NCBI GenBank assembly: GCA_001189345.1
Contig: LFKV01000048.1
Coordinates: forward strand, 62,001-126,000
Length of the DNA: 64,000 nucleotides
Origin: Candidatus Paraburkholderia kirkii
GTDB lineage: Bacteria; Pseudomonadota; Gammaproteobacteria; Burkholderiales; Burkholderiaceae
Reading direction: 5' to 3'
Shown: positions 50,002-61,900 of the stretch, one piece after another
How the letters are laid out: every line of letters starts with the position of its first letter
Position numbering within the stretch: the stretch's first letter is position 1
The notes under the pieces: model-generated
Seen by the model: the letters and a program-made list of their open reading frames with translations, nothing else
Told to the model about the DNA's origin: nothing
The model's database searches: none
Position numbers and translations under genes: made by a program

Positions 50002-50943
50002 TCAGCCACTCGTGGTCACGCTCAGCACGGCGAGGATCAGCAGCACCGCGAGCCACATGAGCGTCGCGCGCTCGACGAGGCGCAACGCCGCGACCACATG
50101 TTGCGGATTCGCGCTGTGGCCCGCGCCGAGCGTCGGCCGCGCTTCGAGCTTGCCGTGATAGACTGCCGCGCCGCCGATCAGCACGTTCAGGCTGCCCGCG
50201 CCCGCGGCCATCACCGGGCCGGCGTTCGGGCTGTCCCACGAGCGCGCCTGCGTGCGCCAGCAGTGCCAGGCCATGTGCGTGTCTCCCGCGAGCGCGTAGG
50301 TCGCCGCCGTGAGCCGCGCGGGAATGAAGTTGAGCACGTCGTCGAAGCGCGCCGCCGCCCAGCTGAAGCGCAGATAGCGCGGCGTGCGATAGCCCCACAT
50401 CGCGTCGAGCGTGTTGGCGAGGCGGAACATGAGCGCGCCGGGACCGCCCGCGACGGCGAACCAGAAGAGCGCGCCGAAGATCGCATCGTTGCCGTTCTCC
50501 AGCGCCGATTCGACCGCCGCGCGCGAGAGGGCATTTTCATCCGCCTGCGAGGTATCGCGCGAGACGATGCGCGAGGTCAGCGCGCGGGCGCCGTCGATGT
50601 CGCCGAAGCTCAAGGCGCGCGCGATCGGCACGATATGCTCGCGCAGGCTCTTCGCGCCGAGCGCGAACCAGAGCAGCAGCACATGCACGAGGCATGCATA
50701 GGAAAAGGGCAGCACGCCGACGAGGATCCAGGCGACGCCCACCGGCGGCGCGACCAGCACGAACCACGCGAGGATGCCCGCGGGCCGCGCGCGAAAGCCC
50801 GTGTTCATGCGCGCTTCGAGCTTCGTCGCGAGCCTGCCGAAGGCGACGAGCGGGTGCCGTGCGCGCGGCTCGCCGAGCAGGCGATCGACGATCACGCCGA
50901 GCACTGCGAGCAGGGCCATTACGTAGGCGGAGAGGGGCAGCAT
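50002..50943 (-). CDS. cbiB: Adenosylcobinamide-phosphate synthase
   Basis: Inner-membrane enzyme that attaches aminopropanol phosphate to adenosylcobyric acid (CbiB/CobD family); 313 residues with several hydrophobic helices. Motifs are DRLLGEPRARHPLVAFGRL, RIVSRDTSQ, AVESALENGNDAIFGALFWF and SPNAGPVMAAGAGSL. It is in the minus-strand unit cobU-cbiB-cobD-btuF. It is intact. Confidence 0.94.
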   Translation of the reverse strand: MLPLSAYVMALLAVLGVIVDRLLGEPRARHPLVAFGRLATKLEARMNTGFRARPAGILAWFVLVAPPVGVAWILVGVLPFSYACLVHVLLLWFALGAKSLREHIVPIARALSFGDIDGARALTSRIVSRDTSQADENALSRAAVESALENGNDAIFGALFWFAVAGGPGALMFRLANTLDAMWGYRTPRYLRFSWAAARFDDVLNFIPARLTAATYALAGDTHMAWHCWRTQARSWDSPNAGPVMAAGAGSLNVLIGGAAVYHGKLEARPTLGAGHSANPQHVVAALRLVERATLMWLAVLLILAVLSVTTSG

Positions 50944-50950
50944 CGCGGGT

Positions 50951-51514
50951 TCAGCCCTTGAGCGCGAGCGGCAGGCCCGCGACCATCAGCGTGGCGCGCG
51001 TGCTCGCGGCGGCGACGCGCTGGTTCAGGCGGCCGAGCTCGTCGACGTAAAGACGCGTGACCGAGCCGAGCGGCACGACGCCCAGGCCGATTTCGTTGCT
51101 GACCACGACGATCTTGCCGCGCGCGTCGGCGAGCGCGGCGTCGAAGCGGGCGAAGGCCTCGCGCGCAGAGTCGGGCAGCACGGCGATGTCCTGATCGGCC
51201 GAACCGGACGAGAACAGGAGATTGGTGAGCCACAGCGTGAGGCAGTCGATCAGCACGCAATGCCCCGCGCGATCCGCCTCGCGCAGCGCGCCCGCGAGAT
51301 CGAGCGGCGCTTCGACGAACGACCAGTGCGCGGGCCTGCGTTCGCGATGCAGGCTGACGCGCTCCGCGAATTCCGCATCACCGATGCGCGCAGTCGCGAT
51401 ATATGTGACGGGCAACCCGCTATCCGCGGCAAGACGTTCGGCGTGCGCGCTTTTGCCCGAGCGTGCGCCGCCGAGAACGAAGGTGATGTCGCGCGATGAG
51501 TCGGTCGAAGTCAT
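50951..51514 (-). CDS. cobU: Adenosylcobinamide kinase / GDP transferase
   Basis: Phosphorylates and then guanylylates adenosylcobinamide; 187 residues. Walker A is [13 protein letters not shown] (14-26); [20 protein letters not shown] carries the GMP-linked His; [12 protein letters not shown] and [13 protein letters not shown] are also conserved. It is first in the minus-strand unit and divergent from cobQ. It is intact. Confidence 0.94.
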   Translation of the reverse strand: MTSTDSSRDITFVLGGARSGKSAHAERLAADSGLPVTYIATARIGDAEFAERVSLHRERRPAHWSFVEAPLDLAGALREADRAGHCVLIDCLTLWLTNLLFSSGSADQDIAVLPDSAREAFARFDAALADARGKIVVVSNEIGLGVVPLGSVTRLYVDELGRLNQRVAAASTRATLMVAGLPLALKG

Positions 51515-51570
51515 CGCAATATTGTACCGGCGGGTTAGGATGGCAGGTTCCGCTTCGAAGGAATCTTTCT

Positions 51571-53055
51571 ATGCCATTCACGCCACGCGGCACGCTGATG
51601 ATCCAGGGCACGACCTCCGACGCCGGCAAGAGCACGCTCGTCGCCGGGCTGTGCCGTCTCGCGCGGCGCGCGGGCGTGCGTGTCGCGCCGTTCAAGCCGC
51701 AGAACATGGCGCTGAACAGCGCAGTGACCGTCGACGGTGGCGAGATCGGCCGTGCGCAGGCGCTGCAGGCGGTCGCGGCGGGCGTGCCCGCGCGCATAGA
51801 CTTCAATCCGGTGTTGCTCAAGCCGACGAGCGATCGCGGCGCGCAGGTCATCGTCCACGGTCACGCGCGCGCGAACCTCGATGCGCGGGCGTATCACGAC
51901 TACAAGCGCGTCGCGTTCGATGCGGTGCTCGCGTCCTACGCGCGCCTGCGAAACGAGTTCGACGCGGTGATCGTCGAAGGCGCGGGCAGCCCCGCCGAGA
52001 TCAATCTGCGCGAGGGCGACATTGCCAACATGGGATTCGCGGAGCGCGTCGACTGCCCGGTCGTGCTCGTCGCCGATATCGATCGCGGCGGCGTGTTCGC
52101 GCATTTCGTCGGCACGCTCTCGTGCCTGTCGGAGCGTGAGCGCGCGCGCATTCGCGGCTTCGTCGTGAACCGGTTTCGCGGCGATGTCGGCCTGTTGAAG
52201 CCCGGGCTCGACTGGCTGGAGGCGCAGACCGGCAAGCCGGTGCTCGGCGTGCTGCCGTATCTGCACGGCCTCGCGCTCGACGCCGAGGACATGCTGCCGA
52301 GCCAGCCGCACACACGCGCAGCGAACGGATCGGCGCCCGCGCTGAAGGTCATCGTGCCGGCGCTGCCGCGCATCAGCAATCACACGGATTTCGATGCGCT
52401 GCGGGCTCATCGTCAGGTCGACTTCGAATACGTGCGCGCGGGCGTCGCGCCGCCGCCCGCCGACCTGATCGTGCTGCCCGGCTCGAAAAGCGTGCAGCGC
52501 GATCTCACCTGGTTGCGGGAAAACGGCTGGGACCGCGCGATCGGGCGGCACCTGCGCTACGGCGGCAAGGTGCTCGGCATCTGCGGCGGCATGCAGATGC
52601 TCGGGCGGGAGATCGACGATCCGGATGGTGTCGAAGGCGCGGCGGGCCGCGTGAACGGCCTCGGGCTGCTCGAGCTTTTCACCGTGCTGACGCCGCGCAA
52701 GCAACTGGAGAACGTCGTCGGCCGTTTGGCCATCGGCGATACGGAAGCGCCCGTGCGCGGCTACGAAATCCACATGGGGCGCACGCACGGCGCGGCGCTC
52801 GCGCGGCCGTTCGTCGCGCTGGATTCGGGTCGGCCCGACGGCGCTGTGTCCGAAGACGGCCAGATCGCGGCGACCTATCTGCACGGCGTGTTCGACACGC
52901 CCGAAGCCTGCGCGGCGCTGCTCGCGTGGGCGGGCGTGCGGGGCGCCGAGTCGCTCGATTATCCGGCGCTGCGCGAGGCGTCGCTCGACCGTCTGGCCGA
53001 TTCGTTCGCGCAATCGCTCGATCTGGCGGCCTTGCAGGCAGCGTTCGGTCAATAG
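51571..53055 (+). CDS. cobQ: Adenosylcobyric acid synthase (glutamine-hydrolysing)
   Basis: Amidates adenosylcobyrinate a,c-diamide at four positions; 494 residues. The N-terminal synthetase domain has the P-loop [16 protein letters not shown] and [21 protein letters not shown]. The C-terminal glutamine amidotransferase domain has the nucleophile in [10 protein letters not shown] and the histidine in [13 protein letters not shown] 51571 (MPFTPRG) is used, not an in-frame upstream codon inside the cobU start. It is intact. Confidence 0.95.
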   Translation: MPFTPRGTLMIQGTTSDAGKSTLVAGLCRLARRAGVRVAPFKPQNMALNSAVTVDGGEIGRAQALQAVAAGVPARIDFNPVLLKPTSDRGAQVIVHGHARANLDARAYHDYKRVAFDAVLASYARLRNEFDAVIVEGAGSPAEINLREGDIANMGFAERVDCPVVLVADIDRGGVFAHFVGTLSCLSERERARIRGFVVNRFRGDVGLLKPGLDWLEAQTGKPVLGVLPYLHGLALDAEDMLPSQPHTRAANGSAPALKVIVPALPRISNHTDFDALRAHRQVDFEYVRAGVAPPPADLIVLPGSKSVQRDLTWLRENGWDRAIGRHLRYGGKVLGICGGMQMLGREIDDPDGVEGAAGRVNGLGLLELFTVLTPRKQLENVVGRLAIGDTEAPVRGYEIHMGRTHGAALARPFVALDSGRPDGAVSEDGQIAATYLHGVFDTPEACAALLAWAGVRGAESLDYPALREASLDRLADSFAQSLDLAALQAAFGQ

Positions 53056-53468
53056 AGGATCATCTGCGTGCACCGGAAAGTGGCGATGAGCTTGCCGTCG
53101 CCGTTCGTCACGGTCGCGTCCCACACCTGCGTGCTGCGCCCGAGATGCACCACCGCGGCCTTCGCGACGATCTTCCCCTCGCGCGCCGTCGAAACGTGGT
53201 TGCTCTTCAATTCAAGAGTCGTGAAGTTCTGCGCGTTCTCCGGCAGATGCGCGATGCAGGCATAGCCGCAGCACGTATCGGCGAGCCCGACGACCGTCGC
53301 CGCATGCAGAAATCCGTTCGGCGCGAGCAGCTCCGGGCGGATGGCGAGTTCGCCGGTCAACTGGCCCTGATCGAGCGAAACGAGCTGCACGCCGAGCAGG
53401 TCGGGCAGGCGGCCTTTCTGGCGGTTGCGCAGGAAGTCGAGCGTGACATCTGGGCGGAGTACGGTCAT
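53049..53468 (-). CDS. PaaI-family hotdog thioesterase
   Basis: 139-residue single hotdog domain: [20 protein letters not shown] and [19 protein letters not shown] are typical of PaaI / YdiI-like acyl-CoA thioesterases. The substrate is unknown. The ATG at 53468 is used; the long in-frame upstream extension is not conserved in character. The stop overlaps the end of cobQ on the other strand by 7 nt. It is intact. Confidence 0.83.
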   Translation of the reverse strand: MTVLRPDVTLDFLRNRQKGRLPDLLGVQLVSLDQGQLTGELAIRPELLAPNGFLHAATVVGLADTCCGYACIAHLPENAQNFTTLELKSNHVSTAREGKIVAKAAVVHLGRSTQVWDATVTNGDGKLIATFRCTQMILY

Positions 53469-53686
53469 GGGCGTCGTGTGTGTCGGATGGAAGTGGAAGA
53501 ATGACGGAAGGCGACATCGGCGGCCAATTCGGCACTGTCGTTCGGCCAGCGTGCCGGATGCGCCACTTTTGCCGATAATATCAACGCTCGAATCAGGCAT
53601 CCGCAGAGATTCATCCAATAACGAACGAAAGCGCGCGCCGCAGGCCAGGTCCGGCGTGCGCGCCAAACTTTTCTCCGGGACCTTTC

Positions 53687-54311
53687 ATGACCGTGATCGT
53701 GGTGGCAAATCCGAAAGGCGGCGTGGGCAAGAGCACGCTCGCAACCAATCTGGCGGGATATTTCGCGGCGCAGGGCGAATGGGTCGCGCTCGCCGATCTC
53801 GACAAGCAGCGCTCCTCGCATGCGTGGCTCACGCTGCGGGTCGACACGCTGCCGAAGATCGAGGAGTGGGACATCGACGTCGATGCGCCCGCGAAGCCGC
53901 CCAAAGGTCTGAAAAAGCCGTCGTCGATATGCCCGCCGGCGTCCACGGCAACCGGCTCGCGCTCGCGCTGGAACTGGCGGACAAGGTGATCGTGCCGCTC
54001 CAGCCGTCGATGTTCGACATCCTCGCGACACAGGACTTTCTCGCGAAGGAAAAGGCGGTGAGAAAAGGCGCGATCGAGGTCGGCGTGGTCAGTATGCGGG
54101 TGGACGCGCGCACGCGGTCGGCGGATCAGTTGCATCGCTTCGTCGAAGGGCTCGATCTGCCGGTGCTCGGCTTTTTGCGCGACACGCAGAATTACGTGCA
54201 GCTCGCCGCGCGCGGTCTCACGATCTGGGACGTGGCGAAGAGCCGCGTCGAGAAGGATCTGGAGCAGTGGGCGCCGATCGTCGACTGGGTATCGAAGAAA
54301 CGACGCCTTGA
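53687..54311 (+). pseudogene. Orphan ParA/Soj-like ATPase, frameshifted
   Basis: MinD/ParA-type P-loop ATPase without a ParB partner. It starts MTVIVVANPKGGVGKSTLATNL with the deviant Walker A KGGVGKST, and is normal to DAPAKPPKGL. One G is missing near 53910 (CTGGAAAAA expected), so EKAVVDMPAGVHGNRLALAL, IVPLQPSMFDILATQ and the rest lie in the other frame. The recovered frame also reads past the expected end near 54311 and through the terminator, so a second small change near 54290 is likely. It was originally about 205 residues. Confidence 0.8.
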
Positions 54312-54315
54312 CATG

Positions 54316-54342
54316 AAAAAGCCGCTCCGGAGAGCGGCTTTT
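54316..54342. terminator. Bidirectional terminator between parA and panD
   Basis: Stem AGCCGCTC / GAGCGGCT (54320-54339) with AAAAA before and TTTT after. It serves the plus-strand ParA remnant and the minus-strand panC-panD unit. Confidence 0.8.
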
Positions 54343-54359
54343 CATCCTGCGGAGGAGAT

Positions 54360-54746
54360 TCAGGTCCAGTTCTGCGTCGGCACGTGGTCGCGGCTGCCCT
54401 TGATGCGGTTCTTCTCGTCGACGAACACGAGATCCGGTTTCCAGCTCGCCTTGATTTCCTCCTCGTCGACCTGCGCGAACGCCGCGATGATCACGAGATC
54501 GCCTAGTTGCGCGCGGCGCGCGGCCGAGCCGTTCAGCGAGATCATGCCGCTGCCGCGCTCGCCCTTGATCGCGTACGTGGTCAGGCGCTCGCCGTTGTTC
54601 ACGTTCCAGATGTCGATCTGCTCGTTTTCCATCAGATTCGCGGCTTCGAGCAGGTTTTCGTCGATCGCGCACGAGCCTTCGTAGTGAAGCTCGCAATGCG
54701 TGACGGTGGCGCGATGAATCTTCGATTTGAGCATGGTGCGCTGCAT
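54360..54746 (-). CDS. panD: Aspartate 1-decarboxylase
   Basis: Pyruvoyl enzyme making beta-alanine for pantothenate; 128 residues. Self-cleavage occurs at Gly24-Ser25 in [31 protein letters not shown] is the other active-site segment. It lies 30 nt downstream of panC. It is intact. Confidence 0.96.
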   Translation of the reverse strand: MQRTMLKSKIHRATVTHCELHYEGSCAIDENLLEAANLMENEQIDIWNVNNGERLTTYAIKGERGSGMISLNGSAARRAQLGDLVIIAAFAQVDEEEIKASWKPDLVFVDEKNRIKGSRDHVPTQNWT

Positions 54747-54776
54747 GATGCTTCCTTCCTCTTGCTTCGAATGGCT

Positions 54777-56769
<1,993 letters not shown>

Positions 56770-57096
56770 GATCCGGCTTCCGTTGGGTCGATGCGTGCTC
56801 GATGGCGCGTGACGCGCGTCTCGCGGCGGCGGGGGCGAGGGACCGCCTTCGCCTGTGCGCCGCAATTTTACCGCAAGCGTGCGGAACCCCGCGCGCCGCG
56901 AGCCGTCCAAAGGCGCATTTCCGGCGCGAGCCGGACTGCGTTCCCCGACGCGCGGGCCGTTTTTGCGACGGCGGCCCGCATCAGTGTGGTGAAATAGCGC
57001 CTGCGTTGCCTGCACCTGACGCCGCACCGCGCCGACCGCGCGACGGCGGCACGCATAAGCTTTCAATTCCAGTCATCCCGATGCCGGAGGTCACGT
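56770..57096. other. Divergent DUF3460 / tamA intergenic region
   Basis: 327 bp. Short in-frame stretches are arginine/alanine-rich and look like GC-rich shadows. AT-richer ACAATTTTACCGC-like sequence near 56863 may belong to a promoter. No repeat or known motif was identified. Confidence 0.4.
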
Positions 57097-57099
57097 TTG
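57086..57099 (+). promoter_or_regulatory. Strong ribosome-binding site deciding a TTG start for tamA
   Basis: GGAGG (57086-57090) followed after 6 nt by TTG (57097-57099). The spacing is ideal and no ATG fits as well, so TTG is taken as the tamA start. Confidence 0.6.
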
Positions 57100-58884
57100 G
57101 CGGGGCGTTCGTTTGATCCGCTGCGCGCGCTGCGCGTGAAGCCGCTTTGCCCGAGGCGCATGCCGGTCGTGCTTGCCGCGTTCATCGCGTTCGGCTTTGC
57201 CGCGCCCGCACTCGCGAAGTACGACGTCGACATCGATGCGCCGCGCAGCGTGAAGAAGCTGCTCAAGGACAACCTCGACATCGCCCGCTTCGCCAAGCGC
57301 GACGACGTGAGCGACGACCAGTTCCAGTTCCTCGTCATCGCGACGCCCAAGGACGTGCGCGATCTCGCCGTTACCGAGGGCTATTTCTCGCCGGTCGTGC
57401 GCACGGACGTGACGACCATCGACGAGAAGCGCCACGTCAGGGTGAGCGTCAATCCCGGCCCGCGCACGATGGTCGCCTCGGTGCAACTGCATTTCACGGG
57501 CGCGGTGACGACCGAGGACCGCGCGCAAGAGAACGCCGCGCGTTTCGCGTTCTCGGTCAATGAAGGCGACCCGTTCACGCAAAGCGGCTGGGACGACGCG
57601 AAGAACGCGGCGCTGCGGGCGCTGCAGTCGAAACGCTATCTCGGCGCGAAGATCGTCCGCTCGCAGGCGCGCATCAATCCGCGCGCGCATCTCGCCGATC
57701 TCTCCGTGACCTTCGACAGCGGGCCGACCTTCACGCTCGGCAAGCTCGACGTGAGCGGCACGAAGCACTATCCGGCGTGGATCGTCGATCACGTGAATCC
57801 GATCCAGCCCGGCGAGGTGTACGACGTCGCGCGCATCAACGAGCTGCAGTGTCAGGTGCAGAACACGCCATACTACGCGAGCGTAGCGATCGACGTCGAC
57901 AACGACGTGAACAAGCCGGTCGAGACTCCGCTGCATCTGAAGGTAAGCGAGTATCCGTTCCACAGCATCCGCTATGGCGTCGGCTACGTGACCGACACCG
58001 GTTTTCGCATTCAGGGCGCGTACAGCTATCTCAACACGTTCGGCGCCGCTTATCCGTTCACCATTTCCGGCCGGCTGGACCAGACGCAGCAGTACGGCCG
58101 CGTGCAGCTCGCGATGCCGCCCGATTCGCACGGCTGGGTGAACGCCGTGTTCGGTTCGTACACGATCACCGACGTATCGAGCACGAAGATCTACAGCGGG
58201 CGCGTCGGCGTGCAGCGCTCGCGTTCGCGGCAGAATATCGACACGACGTACTCGCTCACCTTCTACGACGACCGTCTCACGCAGAACGAGCCGAATCCGT
58301 CGACGACGCCCGCGCTCGTGCCCGCCTGGAGCTGGGTGCGCCGTGACGTCGACGATCCGCTCTTTCCGCGCCGCGGCAACATCATCCGCGCGGAGGCGGG
58401 ATTTGCCGTCAAGGGCGTGATGACGGATCAAACGTTCGCGCGCCTCTATACGAACGCGCTGCAGTATGTGCCGCTCGGCAAGAACGACCTGCTCGTGTTC
58501 CGCGCCGAGTTCGGCGGCGTATTCACGAGCGGGCCGTCCAGCGGCGTGCCGGCGTCGCTGTTGTTTCGCGCGGGCGGCGCGAACTCGGTGCGCGGTTATA
58601 GCTATCTGAGCATCGGCAACAATGTGGCCGGCTCGATTCTGCCAACCAAGTACATGGTGACGGGCAGCAGCGAATATCAGCACTGGTTCACGCACGACTG
58701 GGGCGGCGCGGTGTTCTTCGACATCGGCGCCGCGACCGACACCTGGAGCGAGCGCGTGTTCCAGCCGGGCGTGGGCGTCGGCGCGCGCTGGCGCAGTCCG
58801 GTCGGCCCGGTCAACGTGGATGTGGCCTACGGGCTGAAGAACAAGAGCATCAAGCCGTATCTGACGCTCGGCATCGCGTTCTGA
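57097..58884 (+). CDS. tamA: Outer-membrane assembly factor TamA (Omp85 family)
   Basis: Outer-membrane barrel protein of the TAM complex, helping insertion of outer-membrane and phospholipid traffic; 595 residues. It has a signal peptide (about 20-40, ending AAPALAKYDVD), three POTRA-like domains (about 40-280) and a 16-strand barrel. The Omp85 signature appears as LFRAGGANSVRGYSYLS, with the barrel end SIKPYLTLGIAF carrying a terminal aromatic residue. TTG 57097 is the start, supported by its ribosome-binding site. It is 37 nt before tamB. It is intact. Confidence 0.92.
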   Translation: MAGRSFDPLRALRVKPLCPRRMPVVLAAFIAFGFAAPALAKYDVDIDAPRSVKKLLKDNLDIARFAKRDDVSDDQFQFLVIATPKDVRDLAVTEGYFSPVVRTDVTTIDEKRHVRVSVNPGPRTMVASVQLHFTGAVTTEDRAQENAARFAFSVNEGDPFTQSGWDDAKNAALRALQSKRYLGAKIVRSQARINPRAHLADLSVTFDSGPTFTLGKLDVSGTKHYPAWIVDHVNPIQPGEVYDVARINELQCQVQNTPYYASVAIDVDNDVNKPVETPLHLKVSEYPFHSIRYGVGYVTDTGFRIQGAYSYLNTFGAAYPFTISGRLDQTQQYGRVQLAMPPDSHGWVNAVFGSYTITDVSSTKIYSGRVGVQRSRSRQNIDTTYSLTFYDDRLTQNEPNPSTTPALVPAWSWVRRDVDDPLFPRRGNIIRAEAGFAVKGVMTDQTFARLYTNALQYVPLGKNDLLVFRAEFGGVFTSGPSSGVPASLLFRAGGANSVRGYSYLSIGNNVAGSILPTKYMVTGSSEYQHWFTHDWGGAVFFDIGAATDTWSERVFQPGVGVGARWRSPVGPVNVDVAYGLKNKSIKPYLTLGIAF

Positions 58885-58921
58885 TGCGCGTGAGGACGAT
58901 GGTCAAGGATATCGAAACGAC

Positions 58922-61900
58922 ATGACGGACCCGACGAAGCAAGCGGACGCTGAAGCACCGCCGCCCGGCAACGCAGGCGGCGGCGACGGCGCAGGAAAGA
59001 CGCCGCCGCGCAGGAGCGGCTGGCGGCGGCTCCTGCGCTGGATCGGCGCGCTCGTGCTCGTCGTGGTGCTGATCGCCGCGCTCGCGCTGGGCACCGTCTT
59101 CTACGTGCTGACCACCGAGCGCGGCACGCGCTACGCCTGGGAAGCGGCCACCTCGATCCTCAAGGGGCAACTCACCGGCAAATTCGACGGCGGCGCGATC
59201 GCGACCGGCGTGCAGCTTCGCGACGTGCACTGGAAAGACGCCAGGGGCACGGACATCGCCGTGGACAGCGTCTCGGGCCGCTGGGCGCTCACGCGCGGGC
59301 CGCTGCGCTTCACGATCGACTATCTGCACGTCGGGACCGTCGACGCGCGCATTCCGCCCTCGAACGAGCCGAGCAAGAAGACCGAGCTGCCGACGGATCT
59401 GCGCATCCCGATCCAGCTCGCGATCAACGATCTGTCTGTCGAGAAGCTGCGACTGCACCAGGGCACAACGACGACCGAGTTCGCGCGCCTGCTCTTCAAC
59501 GGCCGAAGCGACGGCCGGCACCACGAGGCGACCGTCCAGCGCCTCGACACGCCGTTCGGCGCGGTGACGACGTCCGCGAAGCTGGACGGCGGGGCGCGGC
59601 CGTTCCCGCTGTCCGGCGACGCGGGCTATTCCGGCAAGGTCAGCGGCGAAGCGGTGAACGTGAGCGCGCACCTCTCCGGCTCGCTCGAGGATCTCGTCGC
59701 GGACGTCGACGCGAGCGGCATGAAGCTCAACGGAAAGGCGCATGTCGAGGCGCTGCCGTTCGCCGACGTGCCGCTCAAGTCCGCGCTCGTCACCGACGAT
59801 CACGTGAATCCGCAGGCGTTCAGTCCCAGCGCGCCCGAGGCCGATCTCGCCGTGCGCGCCGAGGTGAAACCCGTCGAAGGCGCCTATCCGAAGGCGTTCG
59901 TGGTGAGCGGGCCGGTGTCGATCGTTAACGCGATGCCCGGTTCCATCGACAAGAAGCGGCTGCCGCTGATCGATGCGCACGCCAGCGTCCGCCTCGACGC
60001 CGCCGAGCAGAGCATCACGGATCTCGACGTGCGGCTCTTGAAGAATGCGACCGTGACGGGCGGCGGCTCGCTCGCGGGCGGCAAGGGCAAGTTCGACCTG
60101 AAGGTGGCGAGGCTCGACCTCAATGCGATCGAGCCCGGCCTGCGCGCGACGGATTTCGCCGGGCCGATCGGCATCGTACTCGCGGGCGACACGCAGACGA
60201 TCACCGCCGATCTCGACGACCCGAAAGCGGCGATTCGCGCGCAAGCCAGAGTGAAGCTCGATCCGAAGCAAACCTCGCTCGACGAAGTGAAGCTCACGGT
60301 CGGCAAGGGCCGCGTCGAACTGAACGGCGCGTTCAGGAAGGACGCCAGCTCGAGTTATGACCTGAAGACGAAACTCGTCGACTTCAATCCGCTTCTGCTC
60401 CAGCAGCAGCTGATCGCGCAGAAGCCTGCGCTGGCGAAGAAGGGCACGGCCAAGAAGCCCGCCGCGCCGCCGCGCGTGATTGAAGCGCGCGTGAACGGCA
60501 CGCTTGCCGCATCGGGCGCGCTCGCGCCGACGCTCACGACGAAGGCGACCTTCAAGCTCGGCGACAGCATGTACGACAACCTGCCACTGACGGGCGAGGG
60601 CACGGTGCAGGTCGCGGACACGCGTCTTCTGCCGAGCAAGGCGACGTTGTCGGTCGCGGGGAACAATGTGGACGTGAACGGCAGCTTCGGCGCGCCCGGC
60701 GACCGGCTGCGCTTTCGCGTCGATGCGCCCGCGCTCGAGCGGCTCGGCTTCGGCATCGCGGGGACGGTCAAGGCGAACGGCGATCTGACCGGCTCGATCG
60801 CGCATCCGAACGTCGCGGCGAACTATCAGGCCGATGGCGTCGTGTTCGGCGCGAACCGGCTGGGCCACGCGGAAGGCCGCGCCGATATCCGAGACGGCGC
60901 GAACGGCGCGCTCGTCTTCACGCTGAAGGCGCGCGACGCGAGCGCGGAAGGCATCGAGGTCGCGAACCTCGATGCGAACCTGAGCGGCACGCGCATGCAT
61001 CACACGCTCGACGTGACCGCGACCGGCAAGGTGCGCGGCCAGCCGGTCAATCTCGCGCTCGGCGCCAACGGCAAGTTCACCGGCACCGCCGACGGCCCGC
61101 ATTGGGACGACACGATCACGAAGCTCTCGAACAAGGGCACGCCGTCGCTCAACCTCGAATCGCCGCTGACAGTCAGCTACGGGCCGAAGCGTCTCGTGCT
61201 CGGCGTGACGCGGCTCGTCGCGGAAGGCGCGGTGCTGAACCTCAAGTCCTTCGCGATGGACCACGGCCGCATCCAGTCGGTGGGCACGCTCACTAACTTG
61301 TCGGTGCCGCATCTGCTGGAAGTGCGGCAGGAACTGACGGGCGCGGAGTCGCCGATTCGCACCGATCTCGTCTTCGACGGCGACTGGGACTCCTCCCTCG
61401 GCGCGAGCGCAACGGGCCACGTGCAGATCAAGCGCCGCAGCGGCGACGTGACGATCAACGGCACGCGCGGCGTCGCCGCGCTCGGCATCTCGGACATCGC
61501 CGCGCGGGTGGACTTTTCCGGCGGCAATCGCCTGAACGCGTCGCTGCATGCGCAGGCGAGCCGCATCGGCGTGATCGACGCGAACGCGCACACGCCGCTC
61601 GTCAACCGCGACGGCATGCTCACCGTCGACGACAAAGCGCCGCTCACCGGCGCCGTCGACGCGAACATTCCCGAGCTGCGCACGACGGGCGGGCTGCTCG
61701 GCGCGAACTATCTGCTCGGCGGGAAGATCGCGCTCAAGCTCGTGATCGCGGGCATCGTCGCGAAGCCGAACCTGTCGGACTCGCTCACCGGCGACAACCT
61801 CTCGGCGACGGTCGTCGATCAGGGCGTGCAGTTGAAGAACGGCGTCATTCGCATCGCGCTGTCGGAAAATCTCGTCGATTTCCAGCGAGTCGAGTTCCAC

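Noticed and set aside
53687-54311. The ParA-like gene as the chromosomal partition system or a plasmid remnant
   Set aside because: There is no ParB, no parS-like repeat and no replication gene nearby; it is better called an orphan ATPase.
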